Shown here: in pieces, positions 8,067 through 14,621 of the stretch
How positions within the stretch are numbered: position 1 is the stretch's first letter
Layout of the letters: each line of letters opens with the position of its first letter
Virus record (IMG/VR): IMGVR_UViG_3300007734_000430
Span: 1 to 20,184 of that record
DNA from: a virus
Reading direction: 5' to 3' (one strand)
DNA: 20,184 nucleotides
Made by a program: the position numbers and the translations under genes
The notes under the pieces: model-generated
Told to the model about the DNA's origin: nothing
The model's input: the letters and a program-made list of their open reading frames with translations, nothing else
The model's database searches: none

Positions 8067-9437
8067 ATGAAAATGTGCAACATTGAGACTCTGCGAAAAA
8101 CTTTGCAGGCTCTCGCAAACCAGGTCGGATCGAAGAAGTACGAGACCTCCAAGGCTCTCGTCCTGCAAGATCTGATCATCACGGACATGGACGGCAATGT
8201 GCTCGATCCATCCACAATCGACTATTCAGTCGAACTCATGCCGACAGGCGCAACCGAAGATCCCGCAGTCGAACTCGAAGCAGCACCAGTTGCTGATGCG
8301 AAGACGATCGCAGACGAAGTCGCCAAGGCCGTCAAGTTGGAACTCTCCAACAAGGCAGCCGCTCACCCAATCACAACCCGAAAGGAAGTTACAGTGGAAC
8401 GAAAAATTTACTCACGAATCAAAAACTTCAAGAACAACGACGATGCTTTCCGCTTCGGCTCGTGGGCTCTTGGATGCATCGGTTTCAAGAAGTCTGCGCA
8501 GTGGTGCGCTGACAACGGCATCATCACCAAGATCGCAAACATCGAAAGCACAAATCTTGCAGGAGGTTTCCTCGTTCCTGAAGAATTTGAGAACACGCTC
8601 GTCACTTTGCGTGAACAATTCGGAGTGATCCGAAATCATGCTCGCATCGTGCCGATGGCATCCGACATCAAGCGCATGCCACGACGATCTACAAATCTGT
8701 CTGCATCATTCGTTAGTGAAGCAAGTACTGCAACAGCAGTGAACGAAACATTTGACCAGATCAATCTCGTCGCAAAGAAGTCGATGGTCTTGACCAAGTT
8801 CTCAAGTGAACTTGCTGAAGATGCCGTCATCAACTTTGCTGACGACTTGGCTGGAGAAATGGCGTACGCACAGGCGAAACTGGAAGATCAGTGTGCATTC
8901 ATCGGCGACTCAACCTCGACCTATGGTGGCATCACTGGACTTGCAACTGCAGTCGGATCTGCAGGAGTTTCAACTGCAGCAAGTACAACTGCGCAGTCAA
9001 TCACGCTTCCAGAAGTTATGGCAGCATTCGCTCTCTTGCCACAATACGCAGACAACGCAAACGCAAAGATTTTCTGCAACAAGACAATCTGGAACGCTTT
9101 GTTCTTGCGTCTTGCATATGCGACAGGCGGACAAAATGCAGCAGACCTGATAAGTGGAAATGGTCAACTCGCTTTCGCTGGATATCCAGTTGTTCTCACG
9201 CAAGCGATGAACAATTCGACAGCAACTGGCAAGATCATGTGCCACTTCGGAGACGCATCGCAAGGAATTTATTTTGGTGATCGTCGACAGACAGCAGTCG
9301 ACTTCAGCAATTCTGCCTTGACAAGTTTCGAGACCGATATGCTTGCATATCGTGCAACGACTCGTTGGGATCTTGTTTGCGCAAATGTTGGTGATACAAC
9401 GAACGCAGGTTCAATGATCACTCTCAAGACCGGTTAA
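8067..9437 (+). CDS. Major capsid protein, HK97 fold, with N-terminal scaffold-like region
   Basis: This is the shell subunit, 456 residues. Residues about 1-105 are acidic and helical (DAKTIADEVAKAVKLEL) and resemble the delta/scaffold part that the prohead protease removes, and the mature protein probably begins near residue 105-115 (KEVTVERKIYS). The body has classic HK97-family text: NLAGGFLVPEEFENTLV, the E-loop region with FVSEASTATAVNETFDQINL, and the spine-helix segment with FSSELAEDAVINFADDLAGEMAYAQAKLEDQCAFIGD. After that come the P- and A-domain strands to TRWDLVCANVGDTTNAGSMITLK. AGGAGA six bases upstream supports ATG 8067. The Met at 8073 is a less well-spaced alternative. Strong ribosome site, own promoter and downstream terminator fit high expression. 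Confidence 0.95.
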   Translation: MKMCNIETLRKTLQALANQVGSKKYETSKALVLQDLIITDMDGNVLDPSTIDYSVELMPTGATEDPAVELEAAPVADAKTIADEVAKAVKLELSNKAAAHPITTRKEVTVERKIYSRIKNFKNNDDAFRFGSWALGCIGFKKSAQWCADNGIITKIANIESTNLAGGFLVPEEFENTLVTLREQFGVIRNHARIVPMASDIKRMPRRSTNLSASFVSEASTATAVNETFDQINLVAKKSMVLTKFSSELAEDAVINFADDLAGEMAYAQAKLEDQCAFIGDSTSTYGGITGLATAVGSAGVSTAASTTAQSITLPEVMAAFALLPQYADNANAKIFCNKTIWNALFLRLAYATGGQNAADLISGNGQLAFAGYPVVLTQAMNNSTATGKIMCHFGDASQGIYFGDRRQTAVDFSNSALTSFETDMLAYRATTRWDLVCANVGDTTNAGSMITLKTG

Positions 9438-9453
9438 TCCACACACAAAAGAA

Positions 9454-9460
9454 AGAAGGA
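9454..9460 (+). promoter_or_regulatory. Strong ribosome binding site for the capsid accessory gene
   Basis: AGAAGGA ends seven bases before ATG 9468 in a purine-rich spacer. This is one of the few good Shine-Dalgarno sites in the window and it fixes this start. Confidence 0.7.
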
Positions 9461-9467
9461 AAATACT

Positions 9468-9917
9468 ATGGCTATGAATTTACAAGGTCTGAAACATGTC
9501 GTTGCAATCGCAACGCAATCGCTCGCAACCACTGCAACCGCAACTGGTTCTTCGATTGACACAAAGGGTTTTGAAGAGTTGCAAATTGTTCTCGTTCGTG
9601 CAACGCACGCATCAGACGCAATCACAACTTTCACGATTGAACAGTCCGACGATGACAGCACCTACGCAACCGTCACAGGTTATGTGCAAGGAACTGACTT
9701 CACCGTGGCCTCAATCATCGGTGGAACAAGTCAGGCGGCTGCACAGCCTGCCGTGTTCAATATCGATCTTCGTGGGAAGAAGCGATATTTCAGATGCAAA
9801 GTCACGCCAGCAACAAGCACATCGCTTGTCGGCGCAACTGCAATCCTTGCTCGTGCTGAACAAGCACCGATCACGGCTGCAAAGGCGAATGTGACACAGT
9901 TGGTCAACCCGACCTGA
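9468..9917 (+). CDS. Probable capsid decoration/accessory protein
   Basis: This 149-residue protein is rich in beta strand, Thr and Ala, with no membrane segment or catalytic motif. Segments such as GFEELQIVLVRATHA, TTFTIEQSDDDSTYATV and KRYFRCKVTPATSTS read like a single beta-sandwich domain, a type common in small phage head or tail surface proteins. It follows the capsid gene by 30 bases, has a strong ribosome site, and is the last gene before a strong terminator, so it is probably made in large amounts with the capsid protein. A cement or decoration protein on the shell is the natural reading. Homology to a named decoration family is not evident, and it could be another minor structural protein. 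Confidence 0.75.
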   Translation: MAMNLQGLKHVVAIATQSLATTATATGSSIDTKGFEELQIVLVRATHASDAITTFTIEQSDDDSTYATVTGYVQGTDFTVASIIGGTSQAAAQPAVFNIDLRGKKRYFRCKVTPATSTSLVGATAILARAEQAPITAAKANVTQLVNPT

Positions 9918-9939
9918 TTCGGTCTCAAGTTTCAATCCC

Positions 9940-9979
9940 CAACGGCTCGGAGTCGAAAGATTCCGAGCCGTTGTCTTTT
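9940..9979 (+). terminator. Strong intrinsic terminator after the capsid genes
   Basis: The arms CAACGGCTCGGA (9940-9951) and TCCGAGCCGTTG (9962-9973) are perfectly complementary over 12 bp. Three more pairs (one G-U) extend the stem to 15 bp closed by a GAAA tetraloop at 9955-9958. TCTTTT follows at 9974-9979. GC-rich stem, GNRA loop and U-run make this a textbook Rho-independent terminator. Confidence 0.9.
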
Positions 9980-9998
9980 GCGTGGTATGTTGGTTTGC

Positions 9999-11249
9999 AT
10001 GAAACTAGATCTTGGATGCGGGACAACTCGGATCGATGGATACACACCGTGGGACTGGAGCACAAATAACGATGTGCAGTTCTTGCCGTTCGCAGATGGA
10101 TCGATCGAGGAGATCCGTGCCAGTCATGTACTTGAGCACATCGAGCGTCCGTACCTGCTCGAGGTCGTGCAGCACTGGGTGGACAAATTGCAACCAGGTG
10201 GAATCCTGCGCATCGCAGTCCCTGACTTCGACGAGATCATTCGCCTCGCTGCGCTCGATCGAGATCAGGAAGATCAGAGCGGCAAGCCATTTCCGTGGGA
10301 AGGCTACATCATGGGTGGGCAGAGCGACTCGTTCGATCAGCATCACACCTTGTGGAACGATCCAAAGTTGCGAATGCTTTTCAATCAGGTCGGCATCACA
10401 GAGATTCTGCCGTGGAAAAACAGCGAGCCGCTCGACTGCAGTGATCTCCCGATCTCGCTCAACCTCGCAGGTCGCAAGCCGTACGCAGTTGGAGAGTTGA
10501 CGCAGCCGCCAAAGTATCCCGACATCCGAGGCGTGATGACTATGCCGAGACTGACATGGACCGACACGATGTTCTGTTGTCAGAAAATTACGAGCGCACT
10601 CGGCATCGAGATCACGAACTCGTCAGGCGTGTTCTACGGGCAGGGCATGCAGCGCATCCTCTCGATGCACGCACAGGATACGAGCATCAAGTGGGCTCTG
10701 ACTATTGACTACGACAGTTTATTTGACTGGAAAGATCTGGTCGCCATGGTGGAGATCGCAACTCGGGAAAATTTAGATGCGCTCGCTCCGCTGCAAAGTG
10801 GTCGTGAGCGACTCGCTCCGCTTTGCGTTGCATCCACCAACTGGATTCCTCGACGCATCAACACGCACGATCTGCAGCAGGACTGGTTCGAGGTTTCGTC
10901 GATGCATTTTGGGCTCACACTCATTCGCATGGACTCGCTGCGCAAGTTGCCCAAGCCGTGGTTTCTCGCAACGCCAAATGCAAGCGGCGACTGGGAAGGC
11001 GACAAGGTTGACGACGATATCCACTTCTGGAAACAAACGCAGAAGGCGAACTGGAAGATCGGCGTGACACCGAAGGTCTCCATCGGTCACATCGAGACAG
11101 TCGCAACATGGCCTGGACCGAAGTTGCAATCGCTGCACCAGTCGACGCACAACTATCTGCGATCAGGCAAGCCGTGGTATGTCAAGAGTCGCGAGGGTTG
11201 GCGCAACGGTCCGCAGGATCAACCGCCCGAAATTGTCAAGCCTGCATAG
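9999..11249 (+). CDS. Bifunctional SAM methyltransferase / glycosyltransferase-like protein
   Basis: This 416-residue protein joins two enzyme-like parts. Residues 1 to about 165 form a class I methyltransferase. LDLGCG at 3-8 is the SAM loop, SHVLEHIERPYLLEVV at about 42-57 and KLQPGGILRIAVPDFDE at about 63-79 are typical of small-molecule or sugar methylases. Residues about 175-395 look like a GT-A-type glycosyltransferase. They contain ALTIDYDSLF with a DYD at 237-239 as the metal-binding DxD candidate, HFGLTLIRMDSLRKLP (about 303-318), the acidic VDDDIHFW (337-344) and SIGHIE (361-366). The likely job is adding and methylating a sugar on a virion protein, which is inference. The start is placed at ATG 9999 because MKLDLGCG is the usual opening. 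In-frame ATG 9987 and TTG 9978 are weaker, the latter inside the terminator U-run. There is no good ribosome site. Confidence 0.8.
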   Translation: MKLDLGCGTTRIDGYTPWDWSTNNDVQFLPFADGSIEEIRASHVLEHIERPYLLEVVQHWVDKLQPGGILRIAVPDFDEIIRLAALDRDQEDQSGKPFPWEGYIMGGQSDSFDQHHTLWNDPKLRMLFNQVGITEILPWKNSEPLDCSDLPISLNLAGRKPYAVGELTQPPKYPDIRGVMTMPRLTWTDTMFCCQKITSALGIEITNSSGVFYGQGMQRILSMHAQDTSIKWALTIDYDSLFDWKDLVAMVEIATRENLDALAPLQSGRERLAPLCVASTNWIPRRINTHDLQQDWFEVSSMHFGLTLIRMDSLRKLPKPWFLATPNASGDWEGDKVDDDIHFWKQTQKANWKIGVTPKVSIGHIETVATWPGPKLQSLHQSTHNYLRSGKPWYVKSREGWRNGPQDQPPEIVKPA

Positions 11250-11257
11250 GATCAAAT

Positions 11258-12142
11258 ATGGCAGTAGGACTATACGCACTCTCGACACTCGCTCAACTCA
11301 AATCGCACCTCGGGATCACGCTCTCAACCGACAATACGATCCTCGAGGGCTACATCGATCACGCAACGGCGAAGATCGAACGGTGGATCGGACGACAGAT
11401 CCTCGTGCGAAATTATTTTGAGTGGTACGGCGGCAACGATGTCCGCAGCGTGCGTGTTAAGCAGTATCCGATCAACAATGTTGTCGGCGTGTACACAGGA
11501 CTTGCCGCAGCGATCACGATCTCATCGACCGTGGCAAGCGATATCCGCCTGACGATCTCGATCAACACCGATCCACTTGGCACGGTGGCGAACGGCGCAC
11601 TCGCACCGTGCGCAGTCCTGACACGCACGACCAGCGCAGGCACGACGACCACGAGCACGCTGCTTTTCTCAACCTATCCCGACACGACCTCGCTTGTCGC
11701 TGCCATCAACGCAATCACGGGCTACAGCGCAACAGTGTCGACTGCGATGCGATGCGCACAACTGCATCCTCGTGCCGGTGGCGACATCAAGATGGCGACC
11801 GTGGTGCTCACAGGTGTCAATGTCTCGAGCGAGTTTGTCTACGACTCCTATCTCGGGATCGTCACGATCCGTCAGGACGCATTCCCGATGGCATCGCACA
11901 ACGCGAGATATCCAAGTGCGCTCCAGTCAACGCTGATCGAGTACTCCGCAGGCTATACGACTGCTCCCGATGACATTCATCAAGCGTGCTTGGTCATCGC
12001 AGGCACGATGTACTTGTCTCGCAAGTCCGACACATCGCTGCAGAGCGAGTCGCTCGGCGACTACTCGTACTCGATGGCGAGTGCGGATTCGTCACGAGCA
12101 ATGATGGAGGACATGCTCGGGAGTTGGAAAGAGATCCGATGA
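11258..12142 (+). CDS. Head-tail connector protein (gp6-like) with an inserted domain
   Basis: This protein forms the ring beneath the portal that starts the head-tail joint. The start is ATG 11258, with AGGA at 11248-11251 as ribosome site, giving 294 residues. The N-terminal helices LSTLAQLKSHLGI...DHATAKIERWIGR (about 8-46), the strand VRVKQYPINNVVGVYT (about 65-80), then LIEYSAGYTTAPDDIHQACLVIAG (about 226-249) and SESLGDYSYSM (about 263-273) follow the gp6-like connector pattern. Residues about 83-190 are a Ser/Thr-rich, beta-type insertion absent from typical members of 100-200 residues. It is followed directly by the stopper gene through an ATGA overlap. Confidence 0.85.
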   Translation: MAVGLYALSTLAQLKSHLGITLSTDNTILEGYIDHATAKIERWIGRQILVRNYFEWYGGNDVRSVRVKQYPINNVVGVYTGLAAAITISSTVASDIRLTISINTDPLGTVANGALAPCAVLTRTTSAGTTTTSTLLFSTYPDTTSLVAAINAITGYSATVSTAMRCAQLHPRAGGDIKMATVVLTGVNVSSEFVYDSYLGIVTIRQDAFPMASHNARYPSALQSTLIEYSAGYTTAPDDIHQACLVIAGTMYLSRKSDTSLQSESLGDYSYSMASADSSRAMMEDMLGSWKEIR

Positions 12143-12507
12143 GCGTCGACAGTCTCATCGCTCAATTCGGCAGGTCGCTTGAAATCTACACACGAGCGGA
12201 AAGCGTCGATGCAGGTGGCGCATACACAAGGGTCTATACAGCGTCAGGAGTCCTCATCACGGTGTACTTGCAGCCTGCAACCCCAAACGAGTCGATGCTC
12301 AACGGTTCGATCCGATCATCAACAAGTGTGACCGCATATGTTAATGCGGTCGACGGATCGAGTCTTGCGACTGGCTCTCGCCTTTTCGACAACGACACAT
12401 CGATCATGTATGAAATCACAGGATTCCGCCGACCCGATATGCGAAGCGGTCCTGACTCGATGGCGTACTACATCCTTGCGCTCACAGCGGTCGAGGGCGA
12501 ATCATGA
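12139..12507 (+). CDS. Probable head closure/stopper protein
   Basis: This 122-residue protein starts at ATG 12139, overlapping the connector stop (ATGA). It is mostly beta strand (RSLEIYTRAESVDAGGAYTR, GVLITVYLQPATPNES, DTSIMYEITGFRRPDM), ending in YYILALTAVEGES. Size, the strand-rich character and the position between connector and HK97-gp10-like protein fit the small beta-barrel stopper (SPP1 gp16-type) that seals the capsid after packaging. No diagnostic motif is visible, so the call rests on size and gene order. Confidence 0.72.
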   Translation: MSVDSLIAQFGRSLEIYTRAESVDAGGAYTRVYTASGVLITVYLQPATPNESMLNGSIRSSTSVTAYVNAVDGSSLATGSRLFDNDTSIMYEITGFRRPDMRSGPDSMAYYILALTAVEGES

Positions 12508-12989
12508 GCGCATCGCACAATTTTTCCGCTGCGGACATTATGTCTGCGAACATTGAGGGCATCGAGCGTGGGCTAAAAATTATAATGGTTGAATTGCAAA
12601 TTGAACTGCGAGAAAGATTGAGTCAGATGGGCACAGGCGCAGGATATTTCGGAGGCGCAAAAAAACTGGGGTTCTATCGCACACGGTCTGCACCAAGTGA
12701 ACCTCCTGCCGTTGACACAGGCACGCTGCGGCAATCGACACAAGTAAAACCGCAATATGTACCAGGCACTGGCATGACAACGCTCGTGCTTGCTGGGCTT
12801 GTTGCAGGCGTGAACAAAGATGCACGAGTCCCACGGTGGCTCGAATACGGCACAAAGCGAATGAAGGCTCGACCATACATTGCGCCATCGCTTGAAGTTG
12901 TTCGTAAAGATGCAGCAAAAAACATCAGCGAACAGATGCAGCGATCGATCAAGAGAATGCGAACTCGAGCAATGAAGGCGGCACAATGA
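12504..12989 (+). CDS. HK97 gp10-like tail completion protein
   Basis: This 161-residue protein starts at ATG 12504, overlapping the previous stop (ATGA). It carries hallmarks of the HK97 gp10 family: the segment SAPSEPPAVDTGTLRQSTQV (about 68-87), then PRWLEYGTKRMKARPYIAPSLE (about 110-131), and a basic helical C-terminus (KRMRTRAMKAAQ). This family acts at the head-tail interface in long-tailed phages. Both neighbours are joined by ATGA overlaps, indicating a tightly coupled joining cassette. Confidence 0.88.
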   Translation: MSASHNFSAADIMSANIEGIERGLKIIMVELQIELRERLSQMGTGAGYFGGAKKLGFYRTRSAPSEPPAVDTGTLRQSTQVKPQYVPGTGMTTLVLAGLVAGVNKDARVPRWLEYGTKRMKARPYIAPSLEVVRKDAAKNISEQMQRSIKRMRTRAMKAAQ

Positions 12990-13411
12990 GCCAAGTCATA
13001 CTCACCACGATCTACAACAAGTTGGTCGCAGTGCAAACTGCAGGCACGGTGTACAACCTTGTCGGCGGGAAGATCTACCAACTCGAAGGACCACAAGGCG
13101 ACGCTATGCCGCTGCTCGTGTATGCGATCAGCAACGAGGACACGACGACTTTTATGTCCTCGGCAACGCAGTCGATGCACACGCTCGACTGTGCCTTCAC
13201 CTTTTACTTCAAGCCTGACTCGTCGGTTGTCACAGCGATGGCAGCCGAGGCCGCTTTGTTCCTGCTCCTGCACAAGGCGAGCATGACACCTTCGGATGCG
13301 TCATACTCGACGATCGAATCGATCTGCACTTCTCGGGGAGTGCCTACGATCAATGTAGACTCGATCGTCATCGATACGACATACAGAATTTTCGCAACGA
13401 AACAATCTTAA
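12986..13411 (+). CDS. Probable tail terminator protein
   Basis: This 141-residue protein starts at ATG 12986, overlapping the previous stop (ATGA). The N-terminal helix (ILTTIYNKLVAV), then GGKIYQLEGPQGDAMPLLVY, a strand pair (MHTLDCAFTFYFKP), a helical stretch with AMAAEAALFLLLHK and the closing strands (DSIVIDTTYRIFA) match the layout of the small tail-terminator fold (DUF3168-like). Position directly before the tail tube gene agrees. It would cap the tail tube and bind the stopper. The fold call is from pattern, not from a signature motif. Confidence 0.75.
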   Translation: MSQVILTTIYNKLVAVQTAGTVYNLVGGKIYQLEGPQGDAMPLLVYAISNEDTTTFMSSATQSMHTLDCAFTFYFKPDSSVVTAMAAEAALFLLLHKASMTPSDASYSTIESICTSRGVPTINVDSIVIDTTYRIFATKQS

Positions 13412-13416
13412 AGGAG
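13411..13416 (+). promoter_or_regulatory. Near-perfect ribosome binding site for the tail tube gene
   Basis: AAGGAG overlaps the preceding TAA stop and ends seven bases before ATG 13424. It is the best Shine-Dalgarno in the window and fits a protein needed in many copies. Confidence 0.75.
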
Positions 13417-13423
13417 CATCACA

Positions 13424-13831
13424 ATGGCAGGAATGAGCGGAGTAGCAGGAAATGTAGCAATGGCAGGTTGTATCGGTGGAATCATCAAGTCATGGACAGC
13501 AAATTTCACGCGAGCAACGACTGACATCACAGGCTTTCAAGGTGCGACACGCAATCGAGCGATTGGCATCCAAGATGTCACTGGCTCATTGACAGGATCG
13601 ATCGACGACACGCTGATGCCATTGCTTGGCATAGCGTCAACTTCTGCCACATCACCAGTGTCGCTGACACTCACGGCACAAGGCGGCAACACGATTGCAT
13701 TCCTTGCGCTGATTGACTCGGTCACTTTGGGAGTGGCAGTCGATGGCGAGGCAACCTTCTCATGCAACTATGCCATAGCATCAACTGCGACCGCATACAC
13801 GAGCGCAGTCACGACTAGTGTTTGGGCGTGA
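13424..13831 (+). CDS. Probable major tail tube protein
   Basis: This 135-residue protein has a Gly/Ala-rich N-terminus (MAGMSGVAGNVAMAG) and the alternation of strands expected of tail tube proteins: IIKSWTANFTRATTDITGFQ, then RNRAIGIQDVTGSLTGSID, then the paired strands NTIAFLALIDSVTLGVAV and EATFSCNYAIAS. The order 'strand with Trp, distinctive G-F, then aspartate-containing G-S-I-D loop' is often seen in siphovirus tube subunits. It is short for the family. The strong ribosome site, place after the tail terminator and before the chaperone-like ORFs and tape measure support the call. No catalytic or membrane feature is present. Confidence 0.78.
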   Translation: MAGMSGVAGNVAMAGCIGGIIKSWTANFTRATTDITGFQGATRNRAIGIQDVTGSLTGSIDDTLMPLLGIASTSATSPVSLTLTAQGGNTIAFLALIDSVTLGVAVDGEATFSCNYAIASTATAYTSAVTTSVWA

Positions 13832-14076
13832 GCGAAGAATTTAATCCATTCGCAGGTCGCAAGGAGAACCCTGACGATTTGCGGGTGGAGTTTTTTTATC
13901 AAGGCAAGCAGCACGCTCGATGGGTGGGCGCAATGGATCGCAAGGATGCGTTGCAATTTGTCATGCTTGCCGAAAACATATCGCCATCGTTGAGGCGTGA
14001 TCTCGTGCGTGTTACTATCAAAACACGAAAGGAACTCGCACGATGGAAACCAACAAACCAAAAGCCCGCCTGGTAG
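13828..14076 (+). CDS. Candidate tail assembly chaperone, first ORF (G-like)
   Basis: This 82-residue protein starts at a GTG overlapping the tail tube stop (GTGA, 13828-13831). TTG 13822 is a poorer alternative. The sequence mixes beta strand (LRVEFFYQGKQHARWVG) with a helix (DRKDALQFVMLAENISPSLRRDL) and a basic tail. It lies between tail tube and tape measure, the usual place of lambda G/GT-type chaperones, and overlaps the next ORF by 34 bases in the -1 frame, as G and T do. The C-terminal residues after the candidate shift site (ELARWKPTNQKPAW) would be replaced in a fusion product. I recognise no named family, so position and frame relation are the evidence. Confidence 0.68.
   Translation: MSEEFNPFAGRKENPDDLRVEFFYQGKQHARWVGAMDRKDALQFVMLAENISPSLRRDLVRVTIKTRKELARWKPTNQKPAW
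14008..14027 (+). other. Small hairpin just before the overlap of the two chaperone-like ORFs
   Basis: CGTGTT (14008-14013) and AACACG (14022-14027) can pair over six bases with an 8-base loop. The 3' arm runs into the CGA AAG hexamer and lies just before the AAAGGA purine run. It could influence frameshifting or access to the downstream ribosome site. The stem is short, so chance is possible. Confidence 0.35.
14026..14031 (+). other. Candidate -1 frameshift site CGA AAG
   Basis: In the frame of the first ORF the codons CGA AAG fall inside the window where the -1 frame is open (from 14001 onward). This hexamer is a known -1 slip site in Bacillus subtilis cdd and in IS1222 (recalled knowledge). 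A shift here would join 68 codons to 134 codons of the next ORF, giving a 202-residue fusion. The overlapping AAAGGA (14028-14033) can equally serve as ribosome site for ATG 14043. Confidence 0.4.
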
Positions 14077-14435
14077 CGATCGGACGGCACATGCTTTCGT
14101 GTCTCTCTGCCAACGACTACATCGAGATCGGGGAGCGCAGGTGGCACGCACTACACAACCGAGCGCAGGAGATGCTCGAGGACTCCCGTGCAGACTCGGC
14201 GCAGCGGGTCGAGTGCATGAAGGCGATCTACGACCTGCGAGATCGCACAACGCAACTGGCGATTCAACACGGCGCAACTCTTGAAGGTGCGCTCGAGGTC
14301 ATCGAGCACGCCTGCAAGAAGGCGAAGGTGGACGGCGGCGAGGCGATTGCGCTGATGCAGCCCGAGGTGGTCGTGTCGACTGCGCTCGCACTGTTCGGCA
14401 TCGATCTTGATGCGGAGTCCTCAAGCCCAAAATGA
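14043..14435 (+). CDS. Second ORF of the chaperone pair (T-like or separate protein)
   Basis: This 130-residue, largely helical protein begins at ATG 14043 nine bases after AAAGGA, so independent initiation is plausible. It could also be made as the extension of the preceding ORF by a -1 shift. It opens METNKPKARLVAIGRHML, has a basic and Trp-containing segment (IEIGERRWHALHNRAQEM), and helices to the end (LEGALEVIEHACKKAKVDGGEAIALMQPEVVVSTALALF). No enzymatic motif is seen. Placed before the tape measure it fits the role of a protein that coats the tape measure during tail assembly. Its stop overlaps the next ATG (ATGA). Confidence 0.72.
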   Translation: METNKPKARLVAIGRHMLSCLSANDYIEIGERRWHALHNRAQEMLEDSRADSAQRVECMKAIYDLRDRTTQLAIQHGATLEGALEVIEHACKKAKVDGGEAIALMQPEVVVSTALALFGIDLDAESSSPK

Positions 14436-14617
14436 CAGCGGGGAGCGGCGACCTCGACTGGCATTCGCTCGCCGCATTTGTTTCGCACTACGCTCCCGGC
14501 TCGCCTGATCCGATGGAGTTGCCCGTGGATCGACTGCTTGCGATCGCGCACGCAACGAGTGCGCTGCTCGTGCGCAACGCAGAGGCACAAACGCAGAGCA
14601 TGCGTAGGATGAGATAG
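14432..14617 (+). CDS. Small 61-residue protein between chaperone ORFs and tape measure
   Basis: It starts at ATG 14432, overlapping the previous stop, and is a compact helical protein (DWHSLAAFVSHYAPGSPDPM, then LPVDRLLAIAHATSALLVRN). It ends in a Met/Arg-rich tail (QSMRRMR). Codon use and coupling match its neighbours, so it looks real despite its size. Short proteins in this slot are often a further chaperone segment or a regulator of tape-measure assembly. I do not recognise a family. Confidence 0.65.
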   Translation: MTAGSGDLDWHSLAAFVSHYAPGSPDPMELPVDRLLAIAHATSALLVRNAEAQTQSMRRMR

Positions 14618-14621
14618 CACT

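Noticed and set aside
9971-9992. Promoter made of TTGTCT and TATGTT ahead of the methyltransferase/glycosyltransferase gene
   Set aside because: The spacing between the elements is far too short and the first element lies in the terminator stem and U-run.
14047-14064. Classic XXXYYYZ slippery heptamer in the chaperone overlap (GGAAACC and CCAAAAG examined)
   Set aside because: Neither allows both tRNAs to re-pair in the -1 frame. Only the CGA AAG hexamer upstream remains plausible.
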